From Tubulanus polymorphus (lineage: Eukaryota > Nemertea > Palaeonemertea > Tubulaniformes > Tubulanidae): a stretch of DNA of 64,000 bases. The notes under the pieces are model-generated. The model saw nothing but the letters and a program-made list of their open reading frames with translations, was not told where the DNA came from and did not search any database. The stretch lies in the NCBI RefSeq assembly GCF_964204645.1, contig NC_134026.1:14350450-14414449 (forward strand), in the 5' to 3' direction. Below, in pieces: positions 1 to 15,014 of this stretch (its first letter is position 1; every line of letters begins with the position of its first letter). The position numbers and the translations under genes were made by a program.

Positions 1-312
1 CAAACATCCATTAATCCTTTATATTTGAAATAGAAATCGCCAGAACTTAATTCTTCAATATCTTCACTTGATAATCTATGAAATCTATCTGGTAGATACG
101 CTCCGAATTTATATTTATCACCTTTTATTCCTTCATTGATTTATTACTATGTATATGAGTAACTGTTTCAATATTTGTAGTCAAATATTTCTTATAAATG
201 TTAATTCAGTTAGCTTTTTGAATTTATAATCTAATGATTTTATATTTGTAGTATCTTTGATTCTAGCTAGGAATGATTTATTGTTCTCACTGTGTACTTG
301 TCTACTCTGCAT
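1..312 (-). pseudogene. Copy of the 117-residue Polinton protein gene, cut by the window edge
   Basis: Read on the minus strand, this stretch matches the intact gene at 39251-39604 almost throughout, including the HSENNKS segment just after the start at 312 and the LPDRFHRLSSED-like segment near 60-100. The reading frame is interrupted around 140-210. The function of the family is unknown. The 3' end lies at or beyond the first base of the window. A TA microsatellite begins about 60 bp upstream of the start, where other copies approach an element terminus, so no Polinton end can be seen here. It shows that a further Polinton fragment lies to the left of the window. Confidence 0.75.
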
Positions 313-371
313 TTTGATATATGATTACTTATTAAATTGATTTCATTATATAATATATTATGTATAAAATA

Positions 372-611
<240 letters not shown>

Positions 612-1183
612 GTATTCCTAGGTAATAACAAAATAATTAATATTATTAGAATAGATTTATATAATCAAATCTATTTTACTTGTGTATTGATATCAAAATT
701 ATTAGTATTTCAGAATATATATTTATTCATATTATATTTATAATTTTTCCCTATCTACCTGGCCTACCAACAATTGGTCGTGAAACATTATGGAAGGTAA
801 ATGTTTGGCCTTGAAAAGATGAAATGATGAAATGTTATGAACTGATTTTGGCGAAATTGTTGTACGCTTCCTAGTACGACATTTAAATCAGTCAGGCAGA
901 AACCCGTTAAACGCTGCTTTGTAGTTATTTGTAACTGTTTTACGTCGTCAAAATACATTAAACAAACGGCGTGCGCATTCTTTTCATCAAAAGTGTAAGT
1001 AAGTTCGTAAGTATCGTATAAACGAGACTCCCTCTTCTGAATACCCCCGGTGTCCATGCGTATTCTATTCTTTTCAGAAGTTCATATGGTCCATGTTTTT
1101 CGGTTCTATGGTTTATACCTGGCCTATACATTCGACGTCCTCCTTAACGCATTTTTGACAATATTCTTGTTTGTATGTTTCAG

Positions 1184-1327
1184 TGAGAAATGGGGGGAGA
1201 ATTCTTTCTGCTTTGAAACCGGAGGATCGAGCCGCAATTGTAATCGATATTGCAAGGAATTTGATTGAGCAGCAAGGTGATATTTTAGATGCAAACAAGC
1301 AAGATCTTCAGGAAGCGAGAAACAAAG
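1184..1327 (+). CDS. ALDH18A1: ALDH18A1 (P5C synthase) internal exon
   Basis: The exon encodes a segment containing RNGGRILSALKPEDRAAIV followed by an IARNLIEQQGDILDANK-type stretch. I recognise this as the start of the gamma-glutamyl phosphate reductase domain of delta-1-pyrroline-5-carboxylate synthase, the mitochondrial bifunctional enzyme that makes P5C from glutamate for proline and ornithine synthesis. A pyrimidine-rich tract and AG acceptor end at 1183 and a GT donor starts at 1328. The exon is 144 nt: two bases completing a codon, 47 codons, then one base. That single base joins in phase with the first two bases of the exon at 23729. Upstream exons lie outside the window. Confidence 0.85.
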
Positions 1328-2189
1328 GTATTTAAAAGATAAAGTTAGAAGATATAAGTATAAATCGCTGTCTCTAATGTTTTATGACTTTCTTAGAATG
1401 TAATCAAAAATTGAGCAAGCTATGTCTTTAAAGACCGAAAAAAGAACAATTAGATATGGTTGAAACATGTTGACTTTGCCGTAATATCAATTAATCGGCC
1501 CGTTTATGGAATAATGTTTGGCTTTAGGAAACAAAATGACGTCACAACGGAATACGGGAAGTGAGGTCATCCAAAGTGGTGGCCGGAAGTGACGTCAAAT
1601 TCAAATAATATCCGTACGGAAGTGTGTTATACCGATCTGCGGGGTTGAAAGCTCATTTTGTATAAACGGCGCGATATATTTTGCGTTCGTCTTTATAGTA
1701 CATATAACAGTCCTTGATATTTCTATTAATTTTGTCTGGGGTTTAATATCGAAAGATGGTCGTACTTTTCATCGACGATTATATCCACCATGGAACCAAA
1801 GTTTACAATTGGTTTGTTTCGAAAATTCAAATTTATCCTTTTAACCTTACATTCAGTCGACAATTAATTATATTTTATTTACTGCGATTGTTTTTACATT
1901 TTTATCGTTACAATGATGTACATACAGAATGTAAGAACAAACCAGCGAGGACGGTACAAAGAAGCTTGGTGCTTGTGTTATGTACCGCCCTCCTGAGTTA
2001 CAAAAGAGATAAAAACAAACAAAAGAAAAAAAAACATCGAACAAGATAAAGACAAAGAAACAACACAATGAGGATTTATAGAAAGAAAAAAAATAAATAG
2101 ATAGATCATGACAAAAAACGTAAAGATATCATTAACACATTATGATTCCATAACTTTTAACGTAATGTTATCGAAGAAAGGGAACATAA
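1328..2189. other. Intron sequence without recognised features
   Basis: Start of the 22.4 kb ALDH18A1 intron. I see no conserved coding frame or repeat family here, only short AT-rich frames with no recognisable motif. Confidence 0.5.
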
Positions 2190-2335
2190 ATAAATACACA
2201 CACTTATACATACATACACATATTAATAGGCACATATACACATACATATTTCACACATATACATGTCATACATACATACGTGCATACATAAATACATACA
2301 TATCATACATACGTACATTCACACATATATGTACA
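2190..2335. repeat. (CATA)n-like imperfect microsatellite
   Basis: An irregular run of ACATACATAC and CACATATACA units over about 145 bp. Confidence 0.85.
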
Positions 2336-2576
2336 ATGAATGACATGGAATGATCGATAGATTAATAGGCAGCTATAAGTAATTTTCTGATGTTTCTTAA
2401 TTAAATATTGATAATGAACGTACGGACTTTAGATGACAAGGATATACATTCCAAATACCAGGACCTTGGATTTTAAGACTGTATTTTTTAGATTTAGGCT
2501 GTATCGTTCCGGAATTATATTTGAATTTTAGACTAAAACGTGTTCTATAGGTTGATTGAGAGTTGTTTAAGAAAAA

Positions 2577-5315
<2,739 letters not shown>

Positions 5316-5938
5316 AAATATAACTGAAGATTATTATCTATACGCATCATTACCCCTTTGTAGATACAAGTGATACATGCATTTAAAACGCACACACATA
5401 CAATGGATATACGTAGGTGTCATGAGGTAAATAATGAACACCAAAAAACTTGGCGCTCTGTGCAGAGAAAAAAAGATATGTATCTTTTTTGTCTCTGTAT
5501 ACAATTATAGAGAAATTGTAAATAGAAAAATTTATTTAACAACCAAAAAGACAAAATATGACGATAGGGCTCAAATTGGCTCCTCCTTTCGACGTGAAAA
5601 AAACCCAAAAAAAAAACATTCATCTTACATTTGCAATACACGCCAAGTAGTCGAATCAATTCGCTGTATTCAGAACTCGTTCAAAGTCGGAGTATCCGGT
5701 TAGATGGTATTTCTTGTCCTTGATTATTGCCATAATTTTTCCGTCATTAGACCATGTAGCAGATACTGCCTGGTGTTTGAATACATGTTGTAAGAATTGC
5801 GCTCTAGCACGGGTCAAGTTTTCGGAAATTCTCCTTTTTGAGCCTTTCTGCGCGCTTTGATGATCCTTTCCTTGTACGTGTGATGTAAGAACTTGACTAT
5901 CATCTGTCTCGGAGTTCGCGGGTCTCTTGGTGGTTTAC

Positions 5939-6187
5939 CTATACGATGGGCACGATCGATTGATTGAAAAAATCAACGCATCGATATACCGGATTTTCAT
6001 CATTCGGTTCATTTAATCCAAAAATGCGTATCGAATACCTGCGCGTATACATTTCCAGCTCATCGGTATATATGTCTATTGCTGATAGTCTGCTGACATC
6101 CGTGAGAGATCTTTCGATTGTATTACATTGTGTCTTTAGAAGATCGATAGAAGCTTGGAATTTTAGTTGGTCCTGCTTTCTGTTCAT
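5939..6187 (-). pseudogene. LINE ORF1-like fragment
   Basis: The 82-residue frame has a heptad-rich start and then a YTRRYSIRIFGLNEPNDENP stretch. The RR..IRIFGL..P.DE pattern is typical of the RRM part of LINE ORF1 proteins, which bind RNA and form trimers. It lies just upstream of the ORF2 remnant on the same strand. More ORF1-like sequence up to about 6450 is too broken to assign. Confidence 0.6.
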
Positions 6188-6903
6188 ATCAAAAAGTAAC
6201 GAATCAAGCTAATCAAATTTCTCGTCAATTATTGTTTTTGTTTCACGTCTAAATGATACTAGTATTGAGCCCACGATTGCTTGGATTATCTTTTTAACGT
6301 GAAAGCTATTAAGTGCTTGCAAGATTCTAACTTCAAATAGTTATTCGTCTATCGATTTATCGGAATTTGGGAATACGTCGTCATATTCGGTTTCCTCGAC
6401 TATGGACGGTTTTGATTTCTTTTTCGCATTGGTAGTTTTTGCAGTCTTTGGCATTAACGGCGTAGACGAGGACGACGATGAAAACCACTAGACCTGCTGT
6501 CAAATTTTTTCCTTTTGTTACTGTTTTTGTTACTGTTATTATTTTTTCCAGACATTGCAATTTATCTATGATATTTGGCTTTGTGATTCCTAGCGATGAC
6601 TTGAACGATCTATATGCTACGATCTATGCTATACGATTATACACATGTAAACTAATGTTGACGGCATTAGCATGACAGCTTGACACTGTACACTTGTCAA
6701 ACACTGATATCGATGAAATTTTTTATACAAATCACCTCGTACAAAACAATCCATCAATCCGATCACTAAAATAATCACATGACGACAAAGAGGAGACAAA
6801 ACTCAATTAATCCACTCGGTTCAAAAATAAGTTTTACAGTCGCATATCCACATAAAATGATCCTAAGGAGGAGCGAAAACAAACCGGTCCTACTTGTTCA
6901 GAG

Positions 6904-9900
6904 CTGTGTAAACGTCAAATATGATCAGCTTTGAAACCGAACATACGCGGACGTACAATCAACAAATATTAATTTATTTGACCAGGCATTTATTTTGGCA
7001 TTCAAACATCATGATACTGTATTATCACCATGCTTAAAAATGGATCTGTCCTATTAAGAACTCATCTTAAGCACCTGCTGAGTCGATAGATTGAGTGAAT
7101 TTACAGATAAGAACGTATTATGATTTAGAATAGATTTAAGAAGTTAATGTTTTTATTGAAATATTTGAATAAATACATATATTGTAGTGTAGATTCAATC
7201 AATAAATTATGAATTGATCTGGTCTAGGTTTTCGGCTGATGTTGATTTTCGCTTTTATGGATCACAAATTCTATAGTGATAAACAATTGATACCTGCAAC
7301 ATGTGTGTAAATCAAACCTATTCCACTAGTTGCGTGTGTTTCCCAATAAACGGGAAAGTCACTCTTGCTGAGTTATTAGAAAAATAATGTTCATTTAGTT
7401 ATAGAAATTCATTGCCTTTTTGGAAATTCTGTAATAATATTTGTTCTGTCCTAATTTTTATTACTGTATGAACCAAAGATATGCTTTGTAAATATGATGT
7501 AATAAAATAAATTTGAATTTGAATTAAATTTGAACATGAGAATCAAGCAAAGCTTGTGTTTTTTCAACTTGTCTTAAATCCAAATTGGCTAAAAAGTACA
7601 TAGGACTAAATGAAACGAACTGTTAGTTACTGCAAACCTATTCCAGTGTTATGTCGATCGTGTTGAATCACTTTCCTTGAGTTGAAAGAATCAGATCTTC
7701 TATGGTGCAACATCGGTCGAAGAGAGATATCTTGGTGTTGACTGTCCTTGACCATCTAACTGCATGCATTCGACATTGGAATCAGCATCATACCCATTTG
7801 AACTGCAAAATATTCATTCAACATGAAAACCTACAGTACATGTATACAGTAATCAAACTTTTACCGATGTTGGATATTTGAATGAACGTTGGGCTTATTT
7901 CAGTATTCTAAAGCAGGAAATAATCAGCCCAATCAATAGGCCCTATTCCCATTGGAACAATTGTACATGTATAATGCGTACGCTATACCGTACACTTATC
8001 AGTCAAGAATGGAGAAATCGGTATACCAAACCTACGAACAGCAAAATGTACAGGCCTTCAATGATTTCTGGTATACAAGCCAGGGGCGGATCCAGACCGT
8101 ATTAGCCGTATTGCCCAATACGGTCTAGAATTTTTAAGTGCCCTTCGAAATTTCACCGGCAATATTTTTGACGGCATTATTTCAGCAACCGCTAATTCCG
8201 TGTCCGTAATCCGGGCATAATTATAAAATTAATCGGTATATACTGCTGCCGAGAAAGTGAGGAGAGATAATCATATTTGTAAAGCCTTTAATCATGATAA
8301 ATTAAAAAGGGCACTTTCCTTTTGCAAGGGGCACTCATGCTTTAGATGAGGGCACCTTGTCCTTGCCTTTTTAGGGAGGGCTAAAGGGGCACTCGTACTT
8401 TAGAAGAGGGCACTATACGCGGAAAGTGTTGAAGAAAAGGGCACTTTTTGGCCTAATTTTTAAAAATTTTAAGGGCACTTTTGGTTTGGAAGATGGCACA
8501 CGACATAAGGATAAATGTGAAGACGAGGCAATTTTTGCCGATTGTTAACAATGAAGGGGCACTAAGCCGTATTCTGTATAAATTGTTAAGGGGCACTTTT
8601 AAAGATTATAGGGGCACTAGGCGAAGTTGGCGACAACCATTCTTTCATGGGTTCGCCAGCTTCATTTTTTTATCCGCATCTGTTGAAATATTGTCTCGAA
8701 TTCGTTTCCCAGACCCCCCTCTGAGGACTTCGCGCCTTCGGCGCTCGCATTGACCTGGATACTGGGTGTGCCCTAAGATCAGAAAGGTGCCCTTAAGCAG
8801 GTCAGAGAAGGCCTGGCCAAATTTAATCACATGGCTTAAATCAATTAGCCTTTCTGCGTTTGAATACTTCACTGTATTGTGGGATCATTCATTTATTACG
8901 TACGCATTAGGGGAGGGGGAGGGGTCAGGGCAATTACATTCCGGTAATGCTTAATGTACATGAAAAAATGGCAGATTTTGCGTACAGAGGGAGAGGGGGT
9001 TGAAATAATCAAATTTTATGCGTACGTAATAAATGAATGATCCCTGTTTTAAAAATAGGCCTATCGAGTGAATTAGTACATAGACTGAATTAGACTTTAG
9101 GCTAGTCCTGGCCAAATCCTATCCATGTTATAATTGCACCAGTTATAGTAACATCACTGTAGGGCCGACGAGAGGGAAAAAGTTGTGTTTGTAGTACATA
9201 GGCATGGTAGGCTTGTCGTACTCACTTAATTCCCGGTACTTAAAACGCTGTTGTTACCTGTACGTGACTGTACGGTGATTTCTACAGGTTAGCCGTATGT
9301 GAGTATGTTGACACTCAGACTTGCAATATTGGGATTCGAAACCAAACGAAAAAAAAAATCCAGTTGTAGTCCAGTGATTTACCCACTGTGCCACAGAACG
9401 TAACTGCAGGGTGGATGAAATTTGATTTACAAATAGCCCAGCCTCACCTAACCCAAACTCTATTCTTTCACGCATGCACGTTTGCAGATTATAGGAACTA
9501 ACTTACGGCCTTTTAAGGGAACCCGTGGATATCACCGTACAGTAACGTACGGGTAACAACTTCGTACTTAAAAATGGTATTGGCTACTAGGAACTCACGT
9601 ACGGCGTTAGTAGGGAACTCACGTACGCTTAACCTGTGGAGATCACCATACAGTCACGTTCGAGTAACAACTACGTACTAACTGGTATTGGCTACTATAT
9701 AATAGGCCTATAGACAAATAAATACCGGCACTGCGGTAGGCTTTCTCAGCTTCCACACTTCACAACCGAACCAACTGACCAACCAGTATATTTATTCCCA
9801 GTACGCACCAACCGGCACAGGCCAAACACTGTTTGTCAACTTTGTGTACCGTAGTAGGCTGATCGATAATCACCTGGTACTTTTCTGTCGTTTGTTTTCT

Positions 9901-10507
9901 CTCTGAGACGAACGTAATTCTAGCAGCCCTCCGCGACTCAACGACCTTGATTTTAACTTGATCAATTCAAAATCTTTTTATTGACGCTTTTGGTTACATG
10001 AACTGATCAGCAATATACTTAAATGAAATAACCGGAATAACAAGAAATCAAAAATATTCAAGAGGTAACAAACAAATACCCGTAAACCTGTCAGACACGC
10101 AAACGCCGGACTCGTAAACTCTTGGACTCGGACCCGCTGAGCAATAAATTCATAAAATTGACTTTGAAATTGATTGTGGAGAAGAGAGGGAATAATTCGA
10201 TAGCTCTTCCTCACAAAGAAGAGAGAAATTTCGCAAAGAAAACACAACATGGCTACTAATTGAACGGAGCCAAATTTCCGACGTTTACGGCTCGACGGTG
10301 CCTTTATAACGTGGATTTATCAAAATTCCCATGCAGTATCTGGAGATTGAAGTGAGCTGAAGGATATCATACGGATTGTATCGGCGACAGCGGTAAGGTA
10401 AGGAAGCCTTTACACTTTTAACAAAAACTATGTGGAAAAGAGAAAAAAATAATAATAATAATCACGCGAATTTCAATAGGGTTTTCTGTGAAGCAACAGA
10501 AAACCCT
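6904..10507. mobile_element. Helitron-like element, copy 1 (left end lost)
   Basis: This stretch aligns along most of its length with 43793-47538, apart from later insertions in one copy or the other. It ends on the right in a 30-bp hairpin at 10478-10507 with 12-base arms, AGGGTTTTCTGT and ACAGAAAACCCT. Polinton capsid sequence follows shortly, so the element inserted into block A. The left end does not show the GCTGC/GCAGC hairpin seen at 43668, so this copy is truncated or rearranged on the left. A subterminal hairpin near a CTAA-like end suggests a Helitron or Helentron relative, but no Rep/helicase gene is present, so it is non-autonomous. Confidence 0.65.
8081..8795. mobile_element. hAT-like insertion with GGGGCACT repeats
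   Basis: This segment is present in Helitron-like copy 1 and replaced in the copy at 43668-47538 by about 26 bp of other sequence. It starts with CAGGGGCGGATCCAG, a terminus common in non-autonomous hAT transposons. Inside are many irregular GGGGCACT/AGTGCCC units. No matching inverted end is visible on the right, so it is probably truncated. Confidence 0.45.
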
Positions 10508-10547
10508 AATTAATCAAATGTATTATAATAATAATAATATGTAATAT

Positions 10548-10780
10548 TAATCAAATTGATTACTATACTGGTAATAAATATGCGCTATGGTTAGATTTTA
10601 GAACAACAGATGATAATTCATTACATGGTTCTGGTAAAAAAACTACAAAATACAAAAGATGGAATACAATTATTCATGACAAAGAAGAAAGGAAGCTTAA
10701 ATTTCAAAATGCACATTTATATTGTATCTGACGCACAATTAAATATTGTTTATTCTCAATTCATAAGTGTTATGTATTAA
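10548..10780 (+). pseudogene. Major capsid protein, C-terminal fragment
   Basis: The frame includes ALWLDFRTTDDNSLHGSGKK, closely matching the C-terminal part of the block C capsid gene at 51164-51805. It ends with the same SDAQLNIV-type tail before a stop at 10778-10780. A frameshift lies about halfway. The N-terminal part is absent because the Helitron-like element ends just upstream. Confidence 0.75.
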
Positions 10781-10812
10781 AATTTGAGTTTTAATAAAAA
10801 TTTATATTATAA

Positions 10813-11598
10813 ATGGAGGCAGGTTAAGTATATAAACATATTCCATACATTGATAAACATGAAAATAATGATGGCTTATATTATGTAATACCTTGTAATA
10901 TAGCTTTAATATTTGATCCTATTTTCAAAAATTATAAAACTAAACTAATTGAAATCGATAATAATAAAAGTGAAGTTGTTGATAATTTAAGTAATGAAAT
11001 TGATAATAATGTTTTACCTTCTACATCTAATAATGTTTTACCTTCTACATATAATAATGAAATAATATTAGAATATAGTGAAAATAGAAATTATTATGGT
11101 TATTGTAAAGGTGAATTTTCAAACAGCCCATCAAATTGGAATAACCATATGAATACATTTGTACATATTACTAATGTTATAAAACGTGTTGGTAAAAGAG
11201 AATTTATAGAACACCCATTTAGATATGTTGCAAAGGTTATTTCAAATAAAAAAGTAAATGGTAAAGATTTATATAGAGATTTTTTAGGTAAATTTTTATC
11301 TAAGGAACCTAGTAAAGATGAATTAGATTTAACTGATGCTAATAAAATATTAGGATCAAACATTGTAAAAAAAATATTAAGGCCAAACACTAAGAAAGAG
11401 GATATTGAAGATTATTTAGATACAGATTGGACAAAAGATGAAGTAGTAACTATTGATGATGCGGTAGTTAGGTTAAAAAAGGATTATAATGAAGAAACTT
11501 ATGATGATCCGGTAGAAAGGTTTAATAAATTGTTTGAGTTTGATGATGAATTGGAGGATGATGATGAAAATAATGTTAATTATCTCACATTCACATAA
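10813..11598 (+). pseudogene. Unknown Polinton gene, about 261 codons, stop at codon 5
   Basis: The start lies in a TATTATAAATGG context like other starts in these elements. An in-frame stop falls at codon 5, and then the frame stays open to 11598. Residues 36-80 carry an IFDPIFKNYKTKLIEIDN stretch and two NNVLPST repeats, both also found in the chimeric gene of block B. The C-terminal third is very acidic (runs of D and E). I do not recognise the fold, and it does not resemble the usual Polinton cysteine protease. It lies between the capsid fragment and the convergent-gene junction. Confidence 0.6.
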
Positions 11599-11639
11599 TA
11601 TATTAGTTGAAAATGGTATAAAAATAATAGTTAATAAAA

Positions 11640-11850
11640 AAGGGGGTTTTAAGCATTTAGGTATCTTATACGTATCTAATACGTATTTAAGTATTTATGT
11701 ATCTAATATGTATTAATCTATATAACTTCTATTATTTTCAAACTTAGTTGAAAAAATAAAAATATTTTAGTTGAAAATTAAAATAAATAATATATTAAAA
11801 AAAAATATTTTAAGCATTTACGTATCTAATACATAAATGCTTTAAATGCC
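11640..11850. repeat. Junction repeats between convergent genes, block A
   Basis: Short direct and inverted units around ACGTATCTAATACGTAT are scattered here, with a hairpin at about 11812-11843 (AAGCATTTACGTATCTAATAC and its complement). They occupy the gap between the plus-strand gene ending at 11598 and the minus-strand ATPase ending at 11851. Confidence 0.7.
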
Positions 11851-12462
11851 TTATTTTATAAATTTATATTCATAAGGAAATTGAAGCCTCAGAAGTAATT
11901 TTGAGCCTTTATTACTTTTTAATTTATTCATATATTCATCATGTAATTCAGTAGGTATAATTTGATTTTCTTCCAATGATTGTTGCATAGATTTTCTATC
12001 TTTATTGTAGAATAAAACTAAAAATCTTATATTCTCCCTAAAATCTTTAACAATTGAATTATATTTTTGATTTAAAACCCACGTTGTCATCCCAAAATGT
12101 CTTCCAGAGAAAGCTAAATAGCAAAGTTCACTTTCTCTAACTTTTGAATCATGTAAATTAGCACAATCATCTATAATAAATAATGTAATTGAACCTTTAT
12201 AAATATCAATTGCTATTTTTATACAATTATCTCAATTTTCTTTTACTAGTTTAGGATTTAATATAATAAACTTTTTTATCTTAACTATATCTCTATCATA
12301 TGTTTTATCCATTTCATAAGTAGGGCAGAATAATATTATATTATCATAATGATTCTTATAAATAGTTCCTAATAGATCTAATATAAAATGGGTTTTACCA
12401 CAGTTTGTTACTCCAGTAATTAACATATTATGCGGTTCAAATATAAATAAATCTTTATTCAT
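11851..12462 (-). pseudogene. Packaging ATPase (A32/FtsK-HerA type), one in-frame stop
   Basis: The Walker A motif is GVTNCGKT near residue 18, and a strand with DDCANLHD near residue 96 fits Walker B. Later HFGITTWVLNQKYNSIV is shared with the copies in blocks B and C. The family pumps DNA into the capsid in NCLDV-type viruses and Polintons. The frame is continuous except for one stop near 12230. The start codon overlaps the end of the integrase gene by 8 bases, as in block B, suggesting co-transcription. Confidence 0.8.
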
Positions 12463-13549
12463 TTATTCTTTTAATTTTACTAGATAAAATCCATTCATTA
12501 AATTTATCATCATACCCTTTATATTTCACAAAGAATACTTTTTTCCTTTAAGAGTTTTTGTTTTCAATATCTTCTCTATTTTGTATTCTATTTCATCAGG
12601 ATTTGGTACAAGTGATAATTATTGTTCATAAAAGTAACCTAATATTTCTTCATCTTTGAAATCTACTAATTTATAAACAAATGGTTTAGTTAATATTATC
12701 TTTTTAATTTTAAATATTTCTTCAGTAAAATTAGGAGTATAACCTTTATAAAATGTTTTTCGATATTTAGATATTCTTACATGTTGTCCTATTTTAAATT
12801 TAGGTTCTCCAAAATCATGTGTAACAAACGCTCCATATAAATTATTCCAAACAACTTCTGAATTATCTTCTTTTCTAGCTTGTATAGGTTTCATATTTAT
12901 AGAACTATGTTTAGAATTATCATAACCTTTAACTAAATCATCTAACACATCGATATATTTATATGTTTCGTTAGCAGTGAAATATTTCCACATTCTAGTT
13001 CTCAATGTTTAATTAAATCTTTCTATAATAAATGCTTTTATATCTGAGTGTGTTGAAAAATAATCCACATCGTTATCAGATAATAATTTTTTGAAATGTT
13101 TATTATAGAATTCCTTACCTTCATCAAATTGTATCTTACCTGGAATAGCTTCCTTAAATATTGATTTTAAGGCATTAGTAACTTCTATACCAGTTTTATT
13201 TTTGATTGGTATACTCCATGCGTATCTACTGAATATATCTCTAACATTTAATATCCAGAAATATCCTTTGTTGTGTTCTTCTAAGTTCTTCATGTCAATC
13301 AAATCTGCTTGCCATTGTTGGTCAATATATGAAACCATTACTTTTCTCGTTAAATAATTTCTATCCATTTTCTTGTGGATATGATATGTTGGTTGACTTT
13401 GTAACTATAATTTTAATTCACTATATTTTATATTTTCTTTATCAGATTTAATTTTATCCCATAATTCTGAAACACTAGAATATAACACTAGAGTATACTT
13501 CACTTTCTGGGTTATAATATAAATCTCTTAAATATTGTTCTTTTTTCAT
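12455..13549 (-). pseudogene. Polinton integrase (DDE, retroviral-type) with broken chromodomain
   Basis: The catalytic domain contains QWQADLIDMKNLEEHNKGYFW with the first Asp, QFDEGKEFYN with the second, and IIERFN with the Glu. The C-terminal part has the KIGQHVRISKYRKTF segment of the SH3-like region. The tail matches the chromodomain-like end seen intact in block C but is frameshifted near 12520. Other breaks lie near 13010 and 13410-13500. The family inserts the element with a 6-bp duplication. Confidence 0.85.
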
Positions 13550-13555
13550 CTTATT

Positions 13556-13920
13556 TTAATCCATTAATAATAATTTCGATTTAGTTTCAATGATTTTATC
13601 ACTTGACTTATTTTCTGGTATATTAGATTCATTATTATCATCATCTTTATTATCAGATTTATACTTATATTTATATGTTACACCGGAGAATATAATAACT
13701 GTTACTAATCCAATTGTAATATATAATTTATTATTACTTCCAGCATTAGAAGAATTAGATGGATTATCATTCGAATCAATATCAGATAATTTCTGTGATT
13801 CATTTATATCAGTTAATTTCTTTTGCTTAGCTCTTTTTAATTCTGAAGATCTTTCACCCAACTCCCTTGCCCATTTAATTTGTTTTCGGATCTAGGCTTC
13901 TTCTTAACGTCATCACTCAT
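13556..13920 (-). pseudogene. Small single-span membrane protein, frameshifted
   Basis: It is the counterpart of 33105-33473 in block B. A lysine-rich N-terminus with GERSSELKRAK is followed by an acidic, serine-rich stretch and one hydrophobic span (LYITIGLVTVIIFSGVTY), then a short polar tail. The start at 13920 is followed by a frameshift before 13861. The function is unknown. It overlaps the next gene upstream by 8 bases. Confidence 0.6.
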
Positions 13921-14473
13921 TTATTTTAGTTAATTTTTGTTCTGATTCATTTTCTGTTTCGCCGTGTGGGTGTTGTACGGCACCATCTGTTTCGTTCTTA
14001 CCTGATTTATGTTCTATAGGCTTGATATTCGAAAATGTTACGACACCAGTAGAAATCAATGTCATTATTCCTCCTAATTGGAATGAAGCGTATCCAACCC
14101 ATTTTTGTAATATAGTCATAATTAAATAGTCATTTTTTAAATCGTTATATAATTCATTTTCAATATTAATTGACATTAACCGGTTACATAATTTAGAGTA
14201 ACATTTGACAATACCATCAGAAATAGAATCATTTATTCTAGCTAATCTTGACTCTTCATGAATCTTAAAATATTTTATTACTTTATCCGGTTTCATGGCA
14301 TATTATTCTTGAAAAGTAATAATTCTATTTAAAAATTCCTTAGATTTTCCACCAGCAATTAATAATTCTAGATGGTGCTTACAATATAAATAGTATTCAT
14401 AATCAATATTATAATCAATATTATTTATAACACTGTTTGTAATATTGATAGTTTGTGATTGTTCTGACTCCAT
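13913..14473 (-). pseudogene. Counterpart of the 202-residue block B protein, interrupted
   Basis: The C-terminal 128 residues match 32504-33112 of block B, with a hydrophobic helix around residue 70 of this frame (GGIMTLISTGVVTFSNI). A stop near 14297 separates it from an upstream part with YEYYLYCKHHLELLIAGGK, also shared. The first residues, from the start at 14473, read MESEQSQTINITN, which match instead the start of the HNH gene of block B. A 24-bp insert at 13961-13984 adds GAVQHPHG in frame. Confidence 0.6.
13961..13984 (-). repeat. 24-bp in-frame palindromic insert, copy 1
   Basis: On the minus strand this reads GGTGCCGTACAACACCCACA then CGGC, encoding GAVQHPHG. The block B counterpart of this gene lacks the segment. 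It matches the 24-bp insert in the block B integrase at 33583-33606. Confidence 0.7.
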
Positions 14474-14682
14474 TTATAATATATATTTTTGTTAAAAATT
14501 GATTAACATTTTAGAATCCTCTTCCATTCGTCGGCTAACGTCATCCTTTTTCATTCCTCGCTACTTTTGATAAGTCATTTCAGATCCTTGATATCAAAAT
14601 CATACCAGTTACAATATCCATGCCGCATGCGCACTGGGCAAAAGCGCGCAATCCTTATCTCACTACTATGTCTATCTACGCG

Positions 14683-14765
14683 GTTTTAGTTTTATTATGT
14701 CTTGATTTTTGGGATTTATCTATATCAATTTTACATGTTGAACAGAAGTTCTTATTTGCTTCCAT
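14683..14765 (-). pseudogene. PolB start fragment next to a terminus
   Basis: The start at 14765 reads MEANKNFCSTC followed by a DKSQKSRHNKT stretch, the first zinc finger of the block B PolB. Only about 27 codons remain. It lies 46 bp from the palindromic terminus at 14812, the same arrangement as in blocks B and C. Confidence 0.75.
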
Positions 14766-14811
14766 TTTTTATTAAAATTGATTTTAGAAGTTATTAGATT
14801 AATATTTTAAG

Positions 14812-14924
14812 AGTAATAGGGAATATAGGGGTTCAGATTAAAGGTTGAGAGGGCGAGTTCATAAAAATGAAAAATAAATTCGAGTGTGCGAGAATTTATC
14901 TGAACCCCTATATTCCCTATTACC
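14812..14924. repeat. Polinton terminal palindrome, block A
   Basis: The left arm starts AGTAATAGGGAATATAGG and continues to GGTTCAGAT. The right arm is its complement, ending at about 14923, with about 26 paired bases and a loop of about 60 bp that holds the GGTTGAGAGGGCGAG segment. It resembles the block B termini. Confidence 0.8.
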
Positions 14925-15014
14925 GATTTATATATTTTTTACATTTAGAACATGCCTTATAGTAAATATTTATTACACTATTTGTATATTTATAGTTTGT
15001 GGTTGTTTATATCA

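Larger units (their letters stand above)
10508..14924. mobile_element. Polinton block A: right-hand part of a decayed element
   Basis: The gene order is capsid fragment (+), unknown gene (+), a junction with short hairpins, then ATPase, integrase and two small genes (-), a PolB start and a terminal palindrome. The left part is missing beyond the Helitron-like insertion that ends at 10507. Nearly every gene has at least one stop or frameshift. The gene set and the terminus, which begins AGTAATAGGG, identify a Polinton/Maverick, a self-synthesising virus-like DNA transposon. The ATPase, integrase and the two small genes are close relatives of those of block B. Confidence 0.85.

Noticed and set aside
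13913-13984. 8-bp target duplication GAAACAGA around the first 24-bp insert
   Set aside because: The block B counterpart is too different around the site to show the original sequence, so the duplication cannot be established there.
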